Of a stretch of DNA of 64,000 bases, positions 10,261 to 20,980 are shown piece after piece; position 1 is the stretch's first letter; every line of letters begins with the position of its first letter. The stretch lies in the NCBI GenBank assembly GCA_023055425.1, contig JALGPY010000003.1, positions 70,903,491-70,967,490 on the forward strand, read 5' to 3'. Both the position numbers and the translations under genes were made by a program. The notes under the pieces were generated by a model. The model did no database searches. It had not been told where the DNA came from and saw only the letters and a list, made by a program, of their open reading frames with translations. This DNA is from Linanthus parryae (lineage: Eukaryota > Streptophyta > Magnoliopsida > Ericales > Polemoniaceae).

Positions 10261-11421
10261 ATGTCTCATGAATATGTTAATTTTGGTGAGAGGCGGTCTC
10301 CCATTCCTTCATATCGTTATTATCATGCATTTACTAGACATGAAAATCATTCTAAGGAATCAATGCGTTCCAAACGTGAGCTTGCTTACAAAAATGGTGA
10401 TTAATTTGCTAAGAATGATCATTCTTGGCTTGATAGTAGGACACTATATTACACATCTCAGGGTTCTTGTGCACAATCACCTACCTCACACACTTACATG
10501 TTTTCGAACTCTCATGATTCATGCACTTATAAATATAATAATATGATGTGTGAATCAAGTCTAGGAGTGAATTATTTTTAGAGGGAAGCTTATGTGAATG
10601 AGGAACTAGAGAGGCCTACAAGTTGTTCTCTTGAGGAGACAATGCAAAAACATTTTCAAGGCACAAAAGAAATTTTGGAATCACAAAGAGAACTAGTAGA
10701 ATCATTTTCTCACTAGGCCGCTAAAGTGGATTCATTATATTCAATACTGCATGATGATGATGAGTCTCATGCATATAGTTCTCATTCTTCACAAGACACA
10801 CCATCATACGAGTCTCAAGTTCCCATTCACACACATCACGAGCCTACTCAAGAGAAATTTGTGGATGATGTGTTCGATGATGGAGTTATTTACACTAGGA
10901 TATGTGATTGTATTCATTTCTCATTTTCACATTCTAGAGAAGCATGTAATAGTGATATTGGTAGCGAGATTGATGTTTGTGATGATGACTTTTCAACCCA
11001 TGACATGAGTGGAGCCATTTTAGATGACTCACATAGTGACACATGTGAGGAGGAGTCACAAAATGGGAATCACTCATATGATGAGTTAGAGGTCAAATTT
11101 GATGCTACCACTCATGAAAGGAATGTAGTCTGGTCTTGTGCTCTAGAAGAGCCTAGTACTTACCAGAATTCCTATGACCTAGTTTGTGATGAAATAGAAA
11201 TTTTGTTGGGACGTACTCCGGCTAGTATTGATTTCTCTAATGAAGATCCGGGGAGCTATGCTCGTATTTGTGATGAAATTGAATTTTGCTTGAATGCTCC
11301 TGTAGATAGCGCATTCCAGGAGGATCGATCATCATTAACGTGGAAGCCGTTGAGGAGGTTTGTGGGTACTCCACTACAACTCTATCATTATCTTTATGTT
11401 CGCACTTACCTGTTTGGGGGA
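10261..11421 (+). pseudogene. Acidic ORF of a gypsy-like, probably non-autonomous element
   Basis: One reading frame from ATG at 10261 (MSHEYVNFGERRSP) runs over 1.1 kb with only three in-frame stops (near 10399, 10580 and 10716); the last 294 codons are open. The protein is His/Ser-rich and then strongly acidic, with a recurring CDEIE-type block (YDLVCDEIEILLG, YARICDEIEFCLN, YTRICDCIHF). I see no gag, protease, RT or integrase motif. It follows an Athila-type primer site, where gag would be expected, so it may be the ORF of a large non-autonomous derivative. The frame runs on past 11421 into LTR-like sequence, probably by chance. Confidence 0.5.
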
Positions 11422-11571
11422 TGTGAGAGAGGGTCACCCCTGCATACCAACCGCACGGGAGTTGTAGGCTCCAAGTGGCTTGGAGGCTGGAGTAAAGAAC
11501 GTCGCACGCGAGCAGCAGTTACGCTCGCATGCGACCCTTGTCAATTGTCTGAGAGACTCGATGATCACGTG

Positions 11572-11662
11572 CCCTATATATACGGTCGAACGTGCGAACG
11601 TTCCCTATGAATACGGTCGATCGTGTAACGGGCCCTATATATACGGTCGATCGTGCAACGTG
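11572..11662 (+). repeat. Triplicated 30-31 base LTR repeat
   Basis: Copies start at 11572, 11603 and 11633, each CCCTAT(AT/GA)ATACGGTCGA followed by an ACGTG- or TCGTG-type end. The GGTCGATCG core is itself nearly palindromic. The position upstream of the TATA box suggests duplicated promoter elements. Confidence 0.8.
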
Positions 11663-11723
11663 TGAGGCGGTTACACAGCCGTCATATGCGGCCACGTAAC
11701 TCCTCGTAACTGCCACTCTAAGA

Positions 11724-11737
11724 CCCTATATATAGGG
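11724..11737 (+). promoter_or_regulatory. TATA box in gypsy LTR
   Basis: CCCTATATATAGGG, a perfect 14-base palindrome with a TATA core, about 60 bases after the tandem repeat array. Inferred core promoter. Confidence 0.5.
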
Positions 11738-11926
11738 ACATTGGCCTTCCAATATCGGTTTGGATCTTTTTATAATCATCACATACTGTCTCTCTCTCTC
11801 AGACAATTAGCAAAGGCTTACCTTTTCCCTACACACATGCTCCCAACCTCTCTATGCTTTGTACGGTGTTCTTGTCTATTGCAGGTGTACATCTAGATCC
11901 TCCCTACAGGATCTCCTTGTCCACAT

Positions 11927-11946
11927 TGGTGAACCCGACGTGAAAA
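11927..11946 (+). other. Primer binding site candidate of gypsy element
   Basis: TGGTGAACCCGACGTGAAAA one base after the LTR end. Its position is right for a primer site; I did not assign the tRNA. Confidence 0.5.
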
Positions 11947-11983
11947 CATCCTTCAAAGCTTCCAAACCAACCATTCTGCAACC

Positions 11984-13228
11984 ATGTCTCAAGGGAAGGA
12001 GTCCCAAGAAAGAAGGCTCCACTCAGCATCAATACCAACACCAACGTCCAGATCAAGCAGTCACTGGAAACAGTCAAACCTTGGAGATGCTAAATGCAAA
12101 GATTCAGAGCCAAGCAAGGGCCATGCAGGCCCAATCCGCTCAGATAGCTTAGATCATGGCGATTCTGGGACGTCTTGCACAGAATTTCACCCAGGGGGCT
12201 TTAGTCCCTCTAGGAGAAACCATGGTACCCATGCCACAGAACCCACCACCTTCGACCCAACCGCCTCTTCCCCATGGGCTTGCGCCCCAACCACCAAGAC
12301 TACCATTAAAACCCCTCTCGCACCTGGTTTTCAGGCAGAGCGCGCATCTGAAGGAAATCCATCCATCTCTCCACCATCATACCCGGTGCCCCCATCATAT
12401 GTGACTGGAAGTCAAGCCAGTTTCACACCCCTTCCCCCTATGACCCCAGTATGCCTCACATACCTAGGCTCCCTGCTACCCCATCGTCGACGGCAGGAGG
12501 AAACGTGCCTGCCAACGTGTTAGCTTTGAATTATCGCTTAGACAGTTTCCTCACTAACCAGTGTTTTTCAGACACTGCTATTCCAATGGTCGAATGCGTA
12601 CCACCAATCCCGCGCGACATTTATCTGATGCCTAACCCTGTTGGATACAAGGCACCGAAATGGGAGAAGTTCGACGATATCAACGGAAACACGCAGGAGC
12701 ATGTGATGCGATTCGTTAACATGATGGTCACACTAGGGATCGACCCACGGCTGCTAATGCGCGAGTTCCCGAAATCTTTGGGACACGTCGCGTACAAGTG
12801 GTACAGAACTATGGAGGTTGGCTTCATCAATACCTAGGAGGACATGGTCAAGAAGTTTTACACCAAGTTGTTCCAGGTCGAGGAGAAGGTCACAACGATA
12901 CATCTATCGCACATGCACCAGAAACACGGTGAAGAAGGGGTCCCGTTTATAAAGAAGTTCAGGACAAAGTCGCTGGAGTGCGTGGACGAGGTGGTCGAGA
13001 GGCGCCTAGTTGAAATATGTCTCCAAGGAATGCAAGATGAATACAAAGGTATGTTGATTAATTGCAGATGACTACTTTCTCCAAATTAATTTACTGTACT
13101 AGGAACATCGAGCCCATTGTGGAGAAACAGACGAATAGATACTCGAACAATCGAGGATCGGGGGCTCTGGATTTAAAATTGGAAGGTTAAATTACAAGCG
13201 AGGACGAGAAGTTGAAGTGAATGCAGTC
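11984..13228 (+). pseudogene. Gypsy gag (Tat-like)
   Basis: Starts near ATG 11984 (MSQGKESQERR), then shifts frame several times through a Pro/Gln-rich linker (PPPSTQPPLPHGLAPQPP). The recognisable capsid core is at 12610-13071: APKWEKFDDINGNTQEHVMRF ... LMREFPKSLGHVAYKWYRTM ... EDMVKKFYTKLF, the retrotransposon gag fold of plant Ty3/gypsy elements. A stop at 12835-12837 interrupts the core and another follows at 13069-13071. Gag would form the particle shell; this copy cannot be translated whole. Confidence 0.85.
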
Positions 13229-13320
13229 TTACCTCAGAAACAACAGCGAGGTCCACCTTATGGAAATAACCAGCTTACCTCAGAAACAACAGCGAGGTCC
13301 ACCTTATGGAAATAACCAGC
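13229..13320 (+). repeat. 46-base tandem duplication in gypsy gag
   Basis: 13229-13274 and 13275-13320 are identical to the eye (TTACCTCAGAAACAACAGCG...). 46 is not a multiple of three, so the duplication itself shifts the frame. Confidence 0.95.
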
Positions 13321-14690
13321 TTATGCGCCCCCACTGCCATATTCAATTGGGGAAATAACCAGCTTATGCAAGCAGTGGTGGAAAGATGGTGTCTTACCCG
13401 CACTCGAGAAACCACCTTATGGAGAGCAGCTGAGGGATCCCAAAATTGTGAGAGTGTCACGGCCAAGTCATGCAACCCACGAAAGAAAGTAGAAAGTTGA
13501 AGTGGCTGGTGGACAGGAAGATGAAAGAAGGAGAGTTAATCATTGACGATCCAACTAAATACGTGCGCAACAACCCGTTGTCATCCCATTCAGAGCAAGA
13601 AGCAAAGGGAAAAGAAGTGGCGATGATTTCGATCATGGACCACGAGGAAATAGCAGATGAAGGAACTCCGGTGGTGGCAGAGATCCGCGATGATGAAGAC
13701 TACAGCGTGGTCACGGAGGACTCTCGAGCCGAACGAATGAGGGGCATGTCCAGATTCGAGAAGTTCTTTGATGACATGAGCTTCTCGGATGCATGCTGCC
13801 AAGAAATGACAAAGGCAATTCTAAGAGTAGCAGAAGACTTCGTAGAAGAGCCGATAGTCTCGAACGGAGATTTCATAAAAGCTACACGGTCGAGTGGATT
13901 GGTAATGTCCTTTGCAGCATCGGACAAGAAGACAGATGCGAACCACCAGAGGCCATTGTGTGTGACGGCTGTGGTCAGTGGAATTGAGTTCAAGAGGGCC
14001 TTTGTCGACAGAGGGGCAGCGGTGAACGTGATACCACTCAACACTCTTGAGTTGGCTGGTATTTGAGAAAAGAAGATTGTCAAGCGACCATCGCCTTTGA
14101 TGGGATTCATAAATGACTCGAAGATGACAGTGGGATGGATTCGTTTGGGGATCCAGATTGGCAAAATCAAGTGCTCTGCGAAGTTCCACGTGATAAACGC
14201 GAACACCACTTATCACATGATTATTGGGCGAGCATGGATTCATCGTTTTGATGCTGCTCCATCCACGGCTCATCGGCGATTTAGAAAGACATAGTAGTGG
14301 ATATACCATCATCGGTAAATCCATTCAACTTAAATGAAGCGCACTTGACAGAAGCAGTCTGGTTTACAGAGATGGCAGACGAATAAATTCCAGCACCATT
14401 TAAGCTGACTCCCTTGCCCAAATGGGAGGACATTAATGATCAATCGCCGGCAAGAGTAATGCTGATGAGAGAAGCCCAACAGGAGAAGAAGCGTGCGCAT
14501 GAAGAAGTTCCAAAGGTAACCTACCAAAATAAGAATGTCTACACCATGAAGAGAATTGTCAAAAACGACGATTATGGCAACGAGGTAGACAGTTTCTGTT
14601 CAAATGAAAAGAAGTGCTATTGCATCGGAAGGTGCGCGGGGTCATCTTCAACCCCGCCTATCGAAGATGTCCCTGAGAAAATCAATTAGT
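13321..14690 (+). pseudogene. Gypsy gag end and aspartic protease region
   Basis: Frame 13470-14066 holds the protease core ending AFVDRGAAVNVIPLNTLEL; the catalytic Asp-Ser/Thr-Gly is DRG here, so the active site is damaged. The following piece (14097-14294: MGFINDSKMTVGWIRLGIQIGK ... TTYHMIIGRAWIH) is the second half of the protease fold. 14300-14690 is linker to RT (KWEDINDQSPARVMLMREAQ). Several stops separate the pieces. I could not see an intact CCHC knuckle in 13321-13500. Confidence 0.75.
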
Positions 14691-14701
14691 TAGCATAGGA
14701 G

Positions 14702-15907
14702 GTGTCAGGCAGAGACATGGTCGAGACACCAATGGATAAGCTAAAAGAGGAGCCCGAATGCATGGAAGATGATCCAAAACCGCAAAAGCAAGAATTGAAA
14801 GAGGTGTTCTTAAGCCCAATAGAAGAGAAGAAAAGGCCAGTATTCTTAAGCGCAGATCTCAATGTTGAGGATGAACGAGGTCTTCTGATGCTGTTGACAG
14901 AATACAAAGAGGTGTTTGCTTGGGAATACGATGAAATGCTTGGCTTAGATACGCATGTCCCCATGCACATATTTGATGTCATTCCAGGTACGAAACCAAT
15001 AAAGCATAGCACGAGAAATTTTCGTCCTGAAATCAACATGAAGATAAAGGAAGAGATAGTGAAGTTGCTAAACGCGAAGTTTATCAAGCCTGAGCATTGT
15101 CCCACTTGGATGGAAAACATCGTACCAGTTATGGAGAAGAATGGGCAGCTTCAAGTTTTTGTTGATTTTAAGAACCCGAATCGATTCTGCCCAATGGATG
15201 ACTTCCACTGCCAAACATAGATTTGTTGATCTATTCCACTGCAGATCACCAGATTTTCAACTTTATGGATGGATTTAGTGACTATAATCAGATCAAGATA
15301 GACCCCGAGGATGCAAAGAAGACTGCCTTCATCACGGCCGTGGGGGTGTTTCATTATAACGGTCATGCCTTCTGGTTTGAAGAACGCTGGAGCAACTTAT
15401 CAGTGCACGATGATGATGCTTTTCCATGACATGATGCATCAAGAGGTCGAGTTTTATGTGGATGATTTGGTCCTCAAATCAAGGCAGGAAGAAGACCACC
15501 TGAAAGACTTGAGGAAAGTTTTCGAAAGATGCAGGAAGTTTCAGCTGAAAATGAATCCCATGAAGTGCGCATTTGGAGTAACCTCATGGAAGTTCCTGGG
15601 ATGCGTAATTCACCGGAAAGGAATCAACCCTGACACTGCAAAAGTCTCAACTTTCACCAGCCTACCAGCACCACTGACTCAAAGTGCACTAAAGACATTC
15701 CTGGGTAAACTTTCGTACTTACGGAGGTTCATTGTAGCAATTTTAGAGCTGACATTTTTCTTCAACCGTTTTCTCAATAATAATACAACATATAATTGTA
15801 CGGAAGAACACCATGCGATGTTCGAAAATTTGAAGGAATTGCTGATATCTCCACGAGTTCTGATCGCACCTCAGTTGGGGTCACCTCTGCTTCTATATCT
15901 TACTTAG
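14702..15907 (+). pseudogene. Gypsy reverse transcriptase (Tat-like)
   Basis: Frame 14702-15220 reads the N-terminal part (FAWEYDEMLGLD, GTKPIKHSTRNFRPEINMKIKEE, KFIKPEHCPTWMENIVPV), followed by a shift. The palm continues at 15223-15429 (FMDGFSDYNQIKIDPEDAKKT) and, after another shift, at 15311-15907 (PSGLKNAGATYQ, active site FYVDDLVLKS, KFLGCVIHRKGI, LPAPLTQSALKTFLGKLSYL). The catalytic YVDD box is present. At least two frameshifts and one stop inactivate it. Some family residues are changed, such as MPFGLKNAGATYQ reading MPSGLKNAGATYQ. Confidence 0.9.
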
Positions 15908-16912
15908 ACGAAGAAGTCAACCAGGGTATTACTAGCTCCAGATTTCGAAGGCCTGGAGAAACCCATCTACTATATCTCGCGCATGGTGAAATCTGCCGAA
16001 TCCAGGTACACAGACATTGCCTTGATTTATTCTTTGTTATGGAAAAGTTAAAGCATTAATTTTCCTCCCATAAATTAGTTGTAATGACTAAAAGCGACCC
16101 TATCCGATACTTGTTGGGGGCATTCCGCCCCCTGTGGGAGATTCGCAAAATGGTACATGACCATATCGCAGTACGACATCACATGCGTGCGTCCGAAGGA
16201 CATCAAATCTCACGCAGTGGCAGATTTACTAGCGCAGTTCCTAGACGAGAATTATGAGCCTATGACAGAGGAGGTGCTTAAAGGACCAGAGGTATACTCG
16301 ATAGAGTCGCTTTACTAGAAGCTACGCTTTGATGGTTCGTCGACGAGAGCAGGAGGAGGAACCGGAATTGTCCTGACTAAGCCCGACGGGGAAGTCATTC
16401 AGATTTCCAACAAACTGGACTTCGGAGTAACCAACAACGAAGCCGAATATGAAGCCTTAATTGCAGGTCTCCTCGCGGCCAAGGCTTTAGAAGTTCAGAA
16501 TCTGATTGTAATGGGAGACTCCAAACTGATTGTAAAGCAAGCTTCACGTGAGTATGGGTTAAAGGAGATCCACTTGTTGGGCTACAGGTCGATTGTTCAG
16601 AAGATGGTTCAGAATTTTGACTCAATCAAGTACGAGCACACTCTCGGATCCGATAATCGACATGCAGATGCGTTAGCTACTTTGGGGTCGAAGATCAGTG
16701 CAGACAAGTGTCTGTCAAATATCTCAATTGAGGTTAAGACTACTCCTTCCTTGATGAAAGATTTGTGCAAAGACGAGTTCATCGAAGTCGAAGATTGGAG
16801 AAAACCTGTCATACGCGCGATCGCCGAAGGAACATGTAATGAAAGTTGGGTCTCCACAGGATTTTGCATAAACGACAACTTGGTCTATTACAAAGACCCG
16901 AAGGAATCCTAA
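15908..16912 (+). pseudogene. Gypsy RNase H plus second, archaeal-type RNase H
   Basis: 15908-16310 is the decayed first RNase H and connection region, in shifted frames (YYISRMVKSAESRYTDIAL, KSDPIRYLLG). 16318-16912 is a cleaner frame reading LRFDGSSTRAGGGTGIVL, TNNEAEYEALIAGL, VMGDSKLIVKQASREYG and NRHADALATLGSK. This has the D-E-D-D pattern of a second RNase H acquired by the Tat lineage of plant gypsy elements. That dual arrangement is why I assign the element to Tat. The first ATG in this frame is late, so the domain was part of the polyprotein. Confidence 0.8.
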
Positions 16913-17737
16913 TGCGATGCATTGAAGAAGAGGGTGGTCGAACTATTTGGGAAAAAATTCACGAACGCTCTTGCGGAGAGAATGAATTCTCCATTTACAG
17001 AAACCCCAGAGGTATGGGATTCATTGGCCTCAAATGTCATGTTATGCTGCAATTCTACAAGAAAATTGCGAGAAGTGCGCATTAGTGTAGGACTCTCTCG
17101 AGGTTTCTGCGATCGATGATGATGACTAGCGTAAGCCATTGAGCGATTATTTGCGAGATGGAATTCTTCCATGTGATAAGAAGGAGGCTGACAAACTCAA
17201 GAAGAAATTGACTCGATATGTGCTGAAAGAGAACCTGCTATGGAAAAAATGACACTATGGAAATCTACTTAGATGCCTAAGTGGTTAGAAGATACAAGAG
17301 GTCAGGGAACTATCTCATCAAGTGGAGCATCAAGGAGGCGCGAAGCTTTGCAGACAACTTTTGATTGTGGGTTATTTTTGGCCGACCATGGATGCTGACT
17401 GTCGCACGAAGGTCAGAAGATGCCAACGGTGCTAGTTCAACGGCAATCTGGTGCATGCTCCCGCAGTCGATTTACACATACTAGGAACCCCTTGGCCATT
17501 TCACACGTGGTCCCTCGACTTCATTGGTCCCATCCGCCCAGCGTTGCACAGGAACCAGTACATTCTAACCGGAACTAAACCTTTCACAAAATGGGTGGAA
17601 GTTGTGCCTCTCAAAACGAAAAATGTGTTGGAAGTCGTCAAATTCATTCAAGAGAACATCATTTATCGTTTTGGGATTCCTATTACAATCTTATCTGATA
17701 ATGTAACTCCTTTTGTTAATCGCCAAGTCACCTCGAA
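16913..17737 (+). pseudogene. Gypsy integrase, truncated
   Basis: The zinc-binding part is decayed (HQVEHQGGAKLCRQL and CRTKVRRCQRC near 17318-17430). The core starts at 17451: LGTPWPFHTWSLDFIGPIRP holds the first catalytic Asp and ITILSDNVTPFVNRQVT the second, with the usual DNG changed to DNV. The sequence stops before the catalytic Glu, at about 17737, where Helitron sequence in the opposite orientation begins. The 3' LTR is absent. Confidence 0.85.
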
Positions 17738-18050
17738 GCACACTTGACCCTGAACACGGAACGTATAGATCCCTTTTCTCTTATTCTTTGTCTCTGCATC
17801 TGCCTTCACCCTCATTGAAGTAAATGAGAACAAAGAATTGTAGGCGCGTAAATTGGTTATAAATTCTTTACCAGTTACATCTTGCGACAACAACAACAAC
17901 CTTGCTAATGAAGCTGGGATTTCATTTGATGCGAGCACAATACAACCTTCACTACAACATAAACCATCTGGTTCATGTGCAAACAACTTCGTGTTACAAT
18001 ATCGGCGAGGAAGAATAATTGGCTCAGAGGGAGGAGGCAGAGGATCTCGC
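17738..18050 (-). pseudogene. Helitron helicase-like protein, N-terminal exon
   Basis: The minus-strand frame reads ILPRRYCNTKLFAHEPDGLCC, SEGCIVLASNEIPASLARLL, then GKEFITNLRAYNSLFSFTSM and YTFRVQGQV. The N(I/L)R-Y-N-FSFTSM ... YxFRVQGQV block is characteristic of the region just before the Rep domain in plant Helitron proteins. A putative acceptor (TTAG) precedes it near 18060. The frame is cut by the junction at 17738, directly after QGQV. The Rep catalytic motifs and helicase are not present. Confidence 0.8.
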
Positions 18051-18170
18051 TCCCACCTCTTCGTCCGCTTTTTACCTAATCCAAAGATGGAATGACATTA
18101 TAAACCAACCAATATTCTAAGGTGTACTGACAAAGAGATAACATTAGAGCACAGTTAAAACTTACCATGT

Positions 18171-19670
18171 GGTTTCGGTGCAGGCGGGTAACCGTTACCA
18201 CGACTGCTAGACTCACCAGCATTAGTACCGATGATGTACCCGGTCGATTGCAACCCGAGCTTGATGTTTTCACTACAACATCACTTAGAGGACGTTTAGA
18301 CGACGACGCCCCATCCGATTGCGCAACCTGTCTCTCAAAAACGGATTGCGGACACCACCAGGTGGTCCTGACGACAACGCACCACCGATTCGCGTCAGGC
18401 CTACATGAGAAAAGGAATGATATTACCAAGTGACAAATAATATAAGATACATTAAGAAACAAATGAACATTAACTAAGCACGATCACCTACGCGATGGTT
18501 TGGACGGCAATGAACCACCATTACCACGACTGCTAGACGAGCCAACATTAGTAGCTGATATAGTGGCCATATTATTGTTACAAGTCCCTGGATGAGAATT
18601 CCCACATGATACAGATATTGCATTAGAACACATTTGTGGAGGTTGCAAGGATGTAGAATCCAAGACAAATCAACCGACGACACTCCCTCTGATTGTCCAA
18701 CCCCTAATGACGATACACCACAGGCTCGCCTATGACCTACATCACAAATGGATTAACATTATAACTCAACAAAAAGTATGACATACTCTTATAACAGCAA
18801 CACACAAGAGCAACGTAAACACTTACGAGGTCTTCTGCCCGGTGAGGGGACGCCAGCACCACGACTCGTAAACTCACGGACGGTCGAGGTTGCTAACGTG
18901 CCTACAACGCTATTACAACTCCCTGGGTTCTGATTTTGCACGACTGACGAGCGAAAAGCAGGATAATTGAATGCATTAACATGTGCACGATTATACACAT
19001 CCAAAGTTGTATAACGATTATTAACACAACAAATTTGAGGTCCCACTGTCGCTGATGCTGTCCTAATATTCACCGGTTCATAAGAAGAAACAGTTCTATT
19101 GACACCAACAGTGGTAACTGCAGGGGCCATCCCACTTAGAAAATCAGAACCCGGAAGAATAGGCAGAGGTCTAGTTGCCTGCCTAGTGTGAGCAGATGTT
19201 GGAGTGACCGCAGGAATAGAACCCACCCAAGAATCAGACGATGCCACAACATCTAAACGAGCAACCTCCTCTCTGAAAAAGGGATTCCACATTGGAGGAC
19301 GTCCCCCTAACGACGAAGCACCACTGCATCTTGGACGTTTGGTTGATGCTGGCGTAATATTCACCAGTTCAGAAGAACCAGAAGCATCAGAGCTCCTAAT
19401 GACACCAGCAGTTGTAACTGCAGGAACCATCCCACCTAGAAAATCAGAATCTGGCGGAGTAGACACTGATCTAAATGCCCGACTACGGTGAGCGGATTTC
19501 GAATTCACCGCAACGGCAGAACCCAAAGAACAATCAAACGACGCCACACCATCCAAACGTGCAACCTCCTCTCTGAAAAAGGGATTCCACACCAGACCAC
19601 GTACCCCTAACGGCGACGCACCACGACGTCTTGGACGTTTTGCAGGATTACCAGAAGATATTGCCAAACT
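18171..19670 (-). pseudogene. Helitron 5' exons, repeated modules
   Basis: The largest piece, 18825-19669 on the minus strand, contains two in-frame repeats of about 105 residues, each with KRPR...GAS, NPFFREEVARLD(G/V)VAS, a Ser/Thr-rich stretch and DFL(G/S)GM(V/A)PAVTT(A/V)GV. Degenerate further copies lie at 18171-18396 (SVFERQVAQSDGASS, KRPLSD) and 18490-18733. The pieces are bounded by plausible GT/AG splice signals (for example donor GTAAG at about 18828 and 18165, acceptor TAG near 18400 and 18735). I read this as the 5' exons of the Helitron protein, multiplied by exon duplication. No known domain was recognised in the repeat. Confidence 0.55.
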
Positions 19671-20980
19671 AAGAACAACATATAACATAATATAACAAAC
19701 TTAGTTTCTATTTAGTCAAATGACGCCAAAGATAAGATTAACATGAACATAAAATGACTCTTCCATTATGCCCATGCTATTGCCTCCGTAGAATTGCACA
19801 GCAGGGAATGAACTCACAAAATCCATGTTTCAATGAATATCACATAACTGTGATTCTGAGAATATACAAAACAAATATCACACAATAAAAACACCCGAAT
19901 AAGGAATACGCAACCTTGACATCGCTGAATAGCATGACAACAATGACAACAAACAAACCACAAAATCGGAAGCACCACTAACAATATGTACCAACAACAT
20001 CAGTACATCAGACAACAACAAACCAAACTTAATACAATCATACACAGTACGCACCAGGAATTCGAACCGAAGAGCACAACAAGAACACAGGACGAGGCGG
20101 AAGTACGCAAGCACCTACAAAACAGCACAACTAGAAAGGCATCCGTTAACAAATCGATGCGTAACGCAAAACAGCATAGTAACCACATCTGAATACACGA
20201 ATATAACCATAAGGGACAGACCATCCACTATATAATATCAAATTAACACAGCATAAACGAAACAGCTACAGTAGCTCCACCAGGCCAAAAATCAATTGAA
20301 CCATATCAGGCCAAACTAATTAATCAATTAATTTGTACCCACAAAAACATCACATGCACATAAACCAACCAAACACTACCATTCAATATGTAGCCAGGAA
20401 TATTTCCTTGCATGCAACCATAAATGACACATTCCCAATCAACCAATACCCAACACATGCATACAATTTCAGAAACCCCGATCAGGAAATGAAACCCTAA
20501 ACCAACTACATAAACCCAAAATTGCTGCTAAATTGTCCACTAAACAACCATGCAACCTGCTATCAGACCCATATAGGCAAGTTTGACACAACACCACGAA
20601 GAACATGACTGTCTACACCACCTAACATGATAAATGAAACACAGATTTTGGTACAAATTGGGAGCGACGAATTGATGCAAGACCAGCCAAAAACCACTAA
20701 ACAAAAGTAAATTAACACAACATACACCCAAAATTCATACAAAATGTACAAAAAACTTTGAAAAAACCCATTAATTGAAGATGTGGACTCACAGAAGAGA
20801 GAGAGAATTAGGAAGAACCAAACACACCCAAGCATAAACCAAACCACAGAGATTGCAAATTGAAACCAAACCATCTTTATAGCTACGACGGGCAACAGCC
20901 ACCTGGCACGAGTCTCAGCTTCCACATCACCCCCTACCACCCACACCATGTCAATCTGAGAAAAGATCATCCCACATCCG
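19671..20980 (-). other. Helitron 5' intron or untranslated region
   Basis: AT-rich, CA-biased on the plus strand, with no convincing coding frame. The position between the repeated exons and the leader suggests intron or untranslated sequence. Short open frames here look random. Confidence 0.4.

Larger units (their letters stand above)
11422..11925 (+). repeat. 5' LTR of Tat-like gypsy element
   Basis: The right end ...TTGTCCACA at 11925 directly precedes a primer-site-like sequence and gag leader. The left end TGTGAGAGAGGGTCACC at 11422 is a TG candidate chosen by eye and is less certain. The LTR contains three tandem copies of a 30-31 base unit and a TATA box. Confidence 0.55.

Noticed and set aside
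10220..10546. 108-codon plus-strand frame
   Set aside because: It is out of frame with the longer acidic ORF starting at 10261, whose composition and motif repeats make it the better candidate.
11572..11662. Possible CRISPR-like direct repeats
   Set aside because: Units are contiguous with no unique spacers and sit in a plant LTR.
20000..20970. Minus-strand Cys/Trp/Leu-rich frames that could suggest a membrane protein
   Set aside because: They lie in AT-rich, CA-biased Helitron non-coding sequence; composition alone gives the hydrophobic look, and no conserved motif is present.
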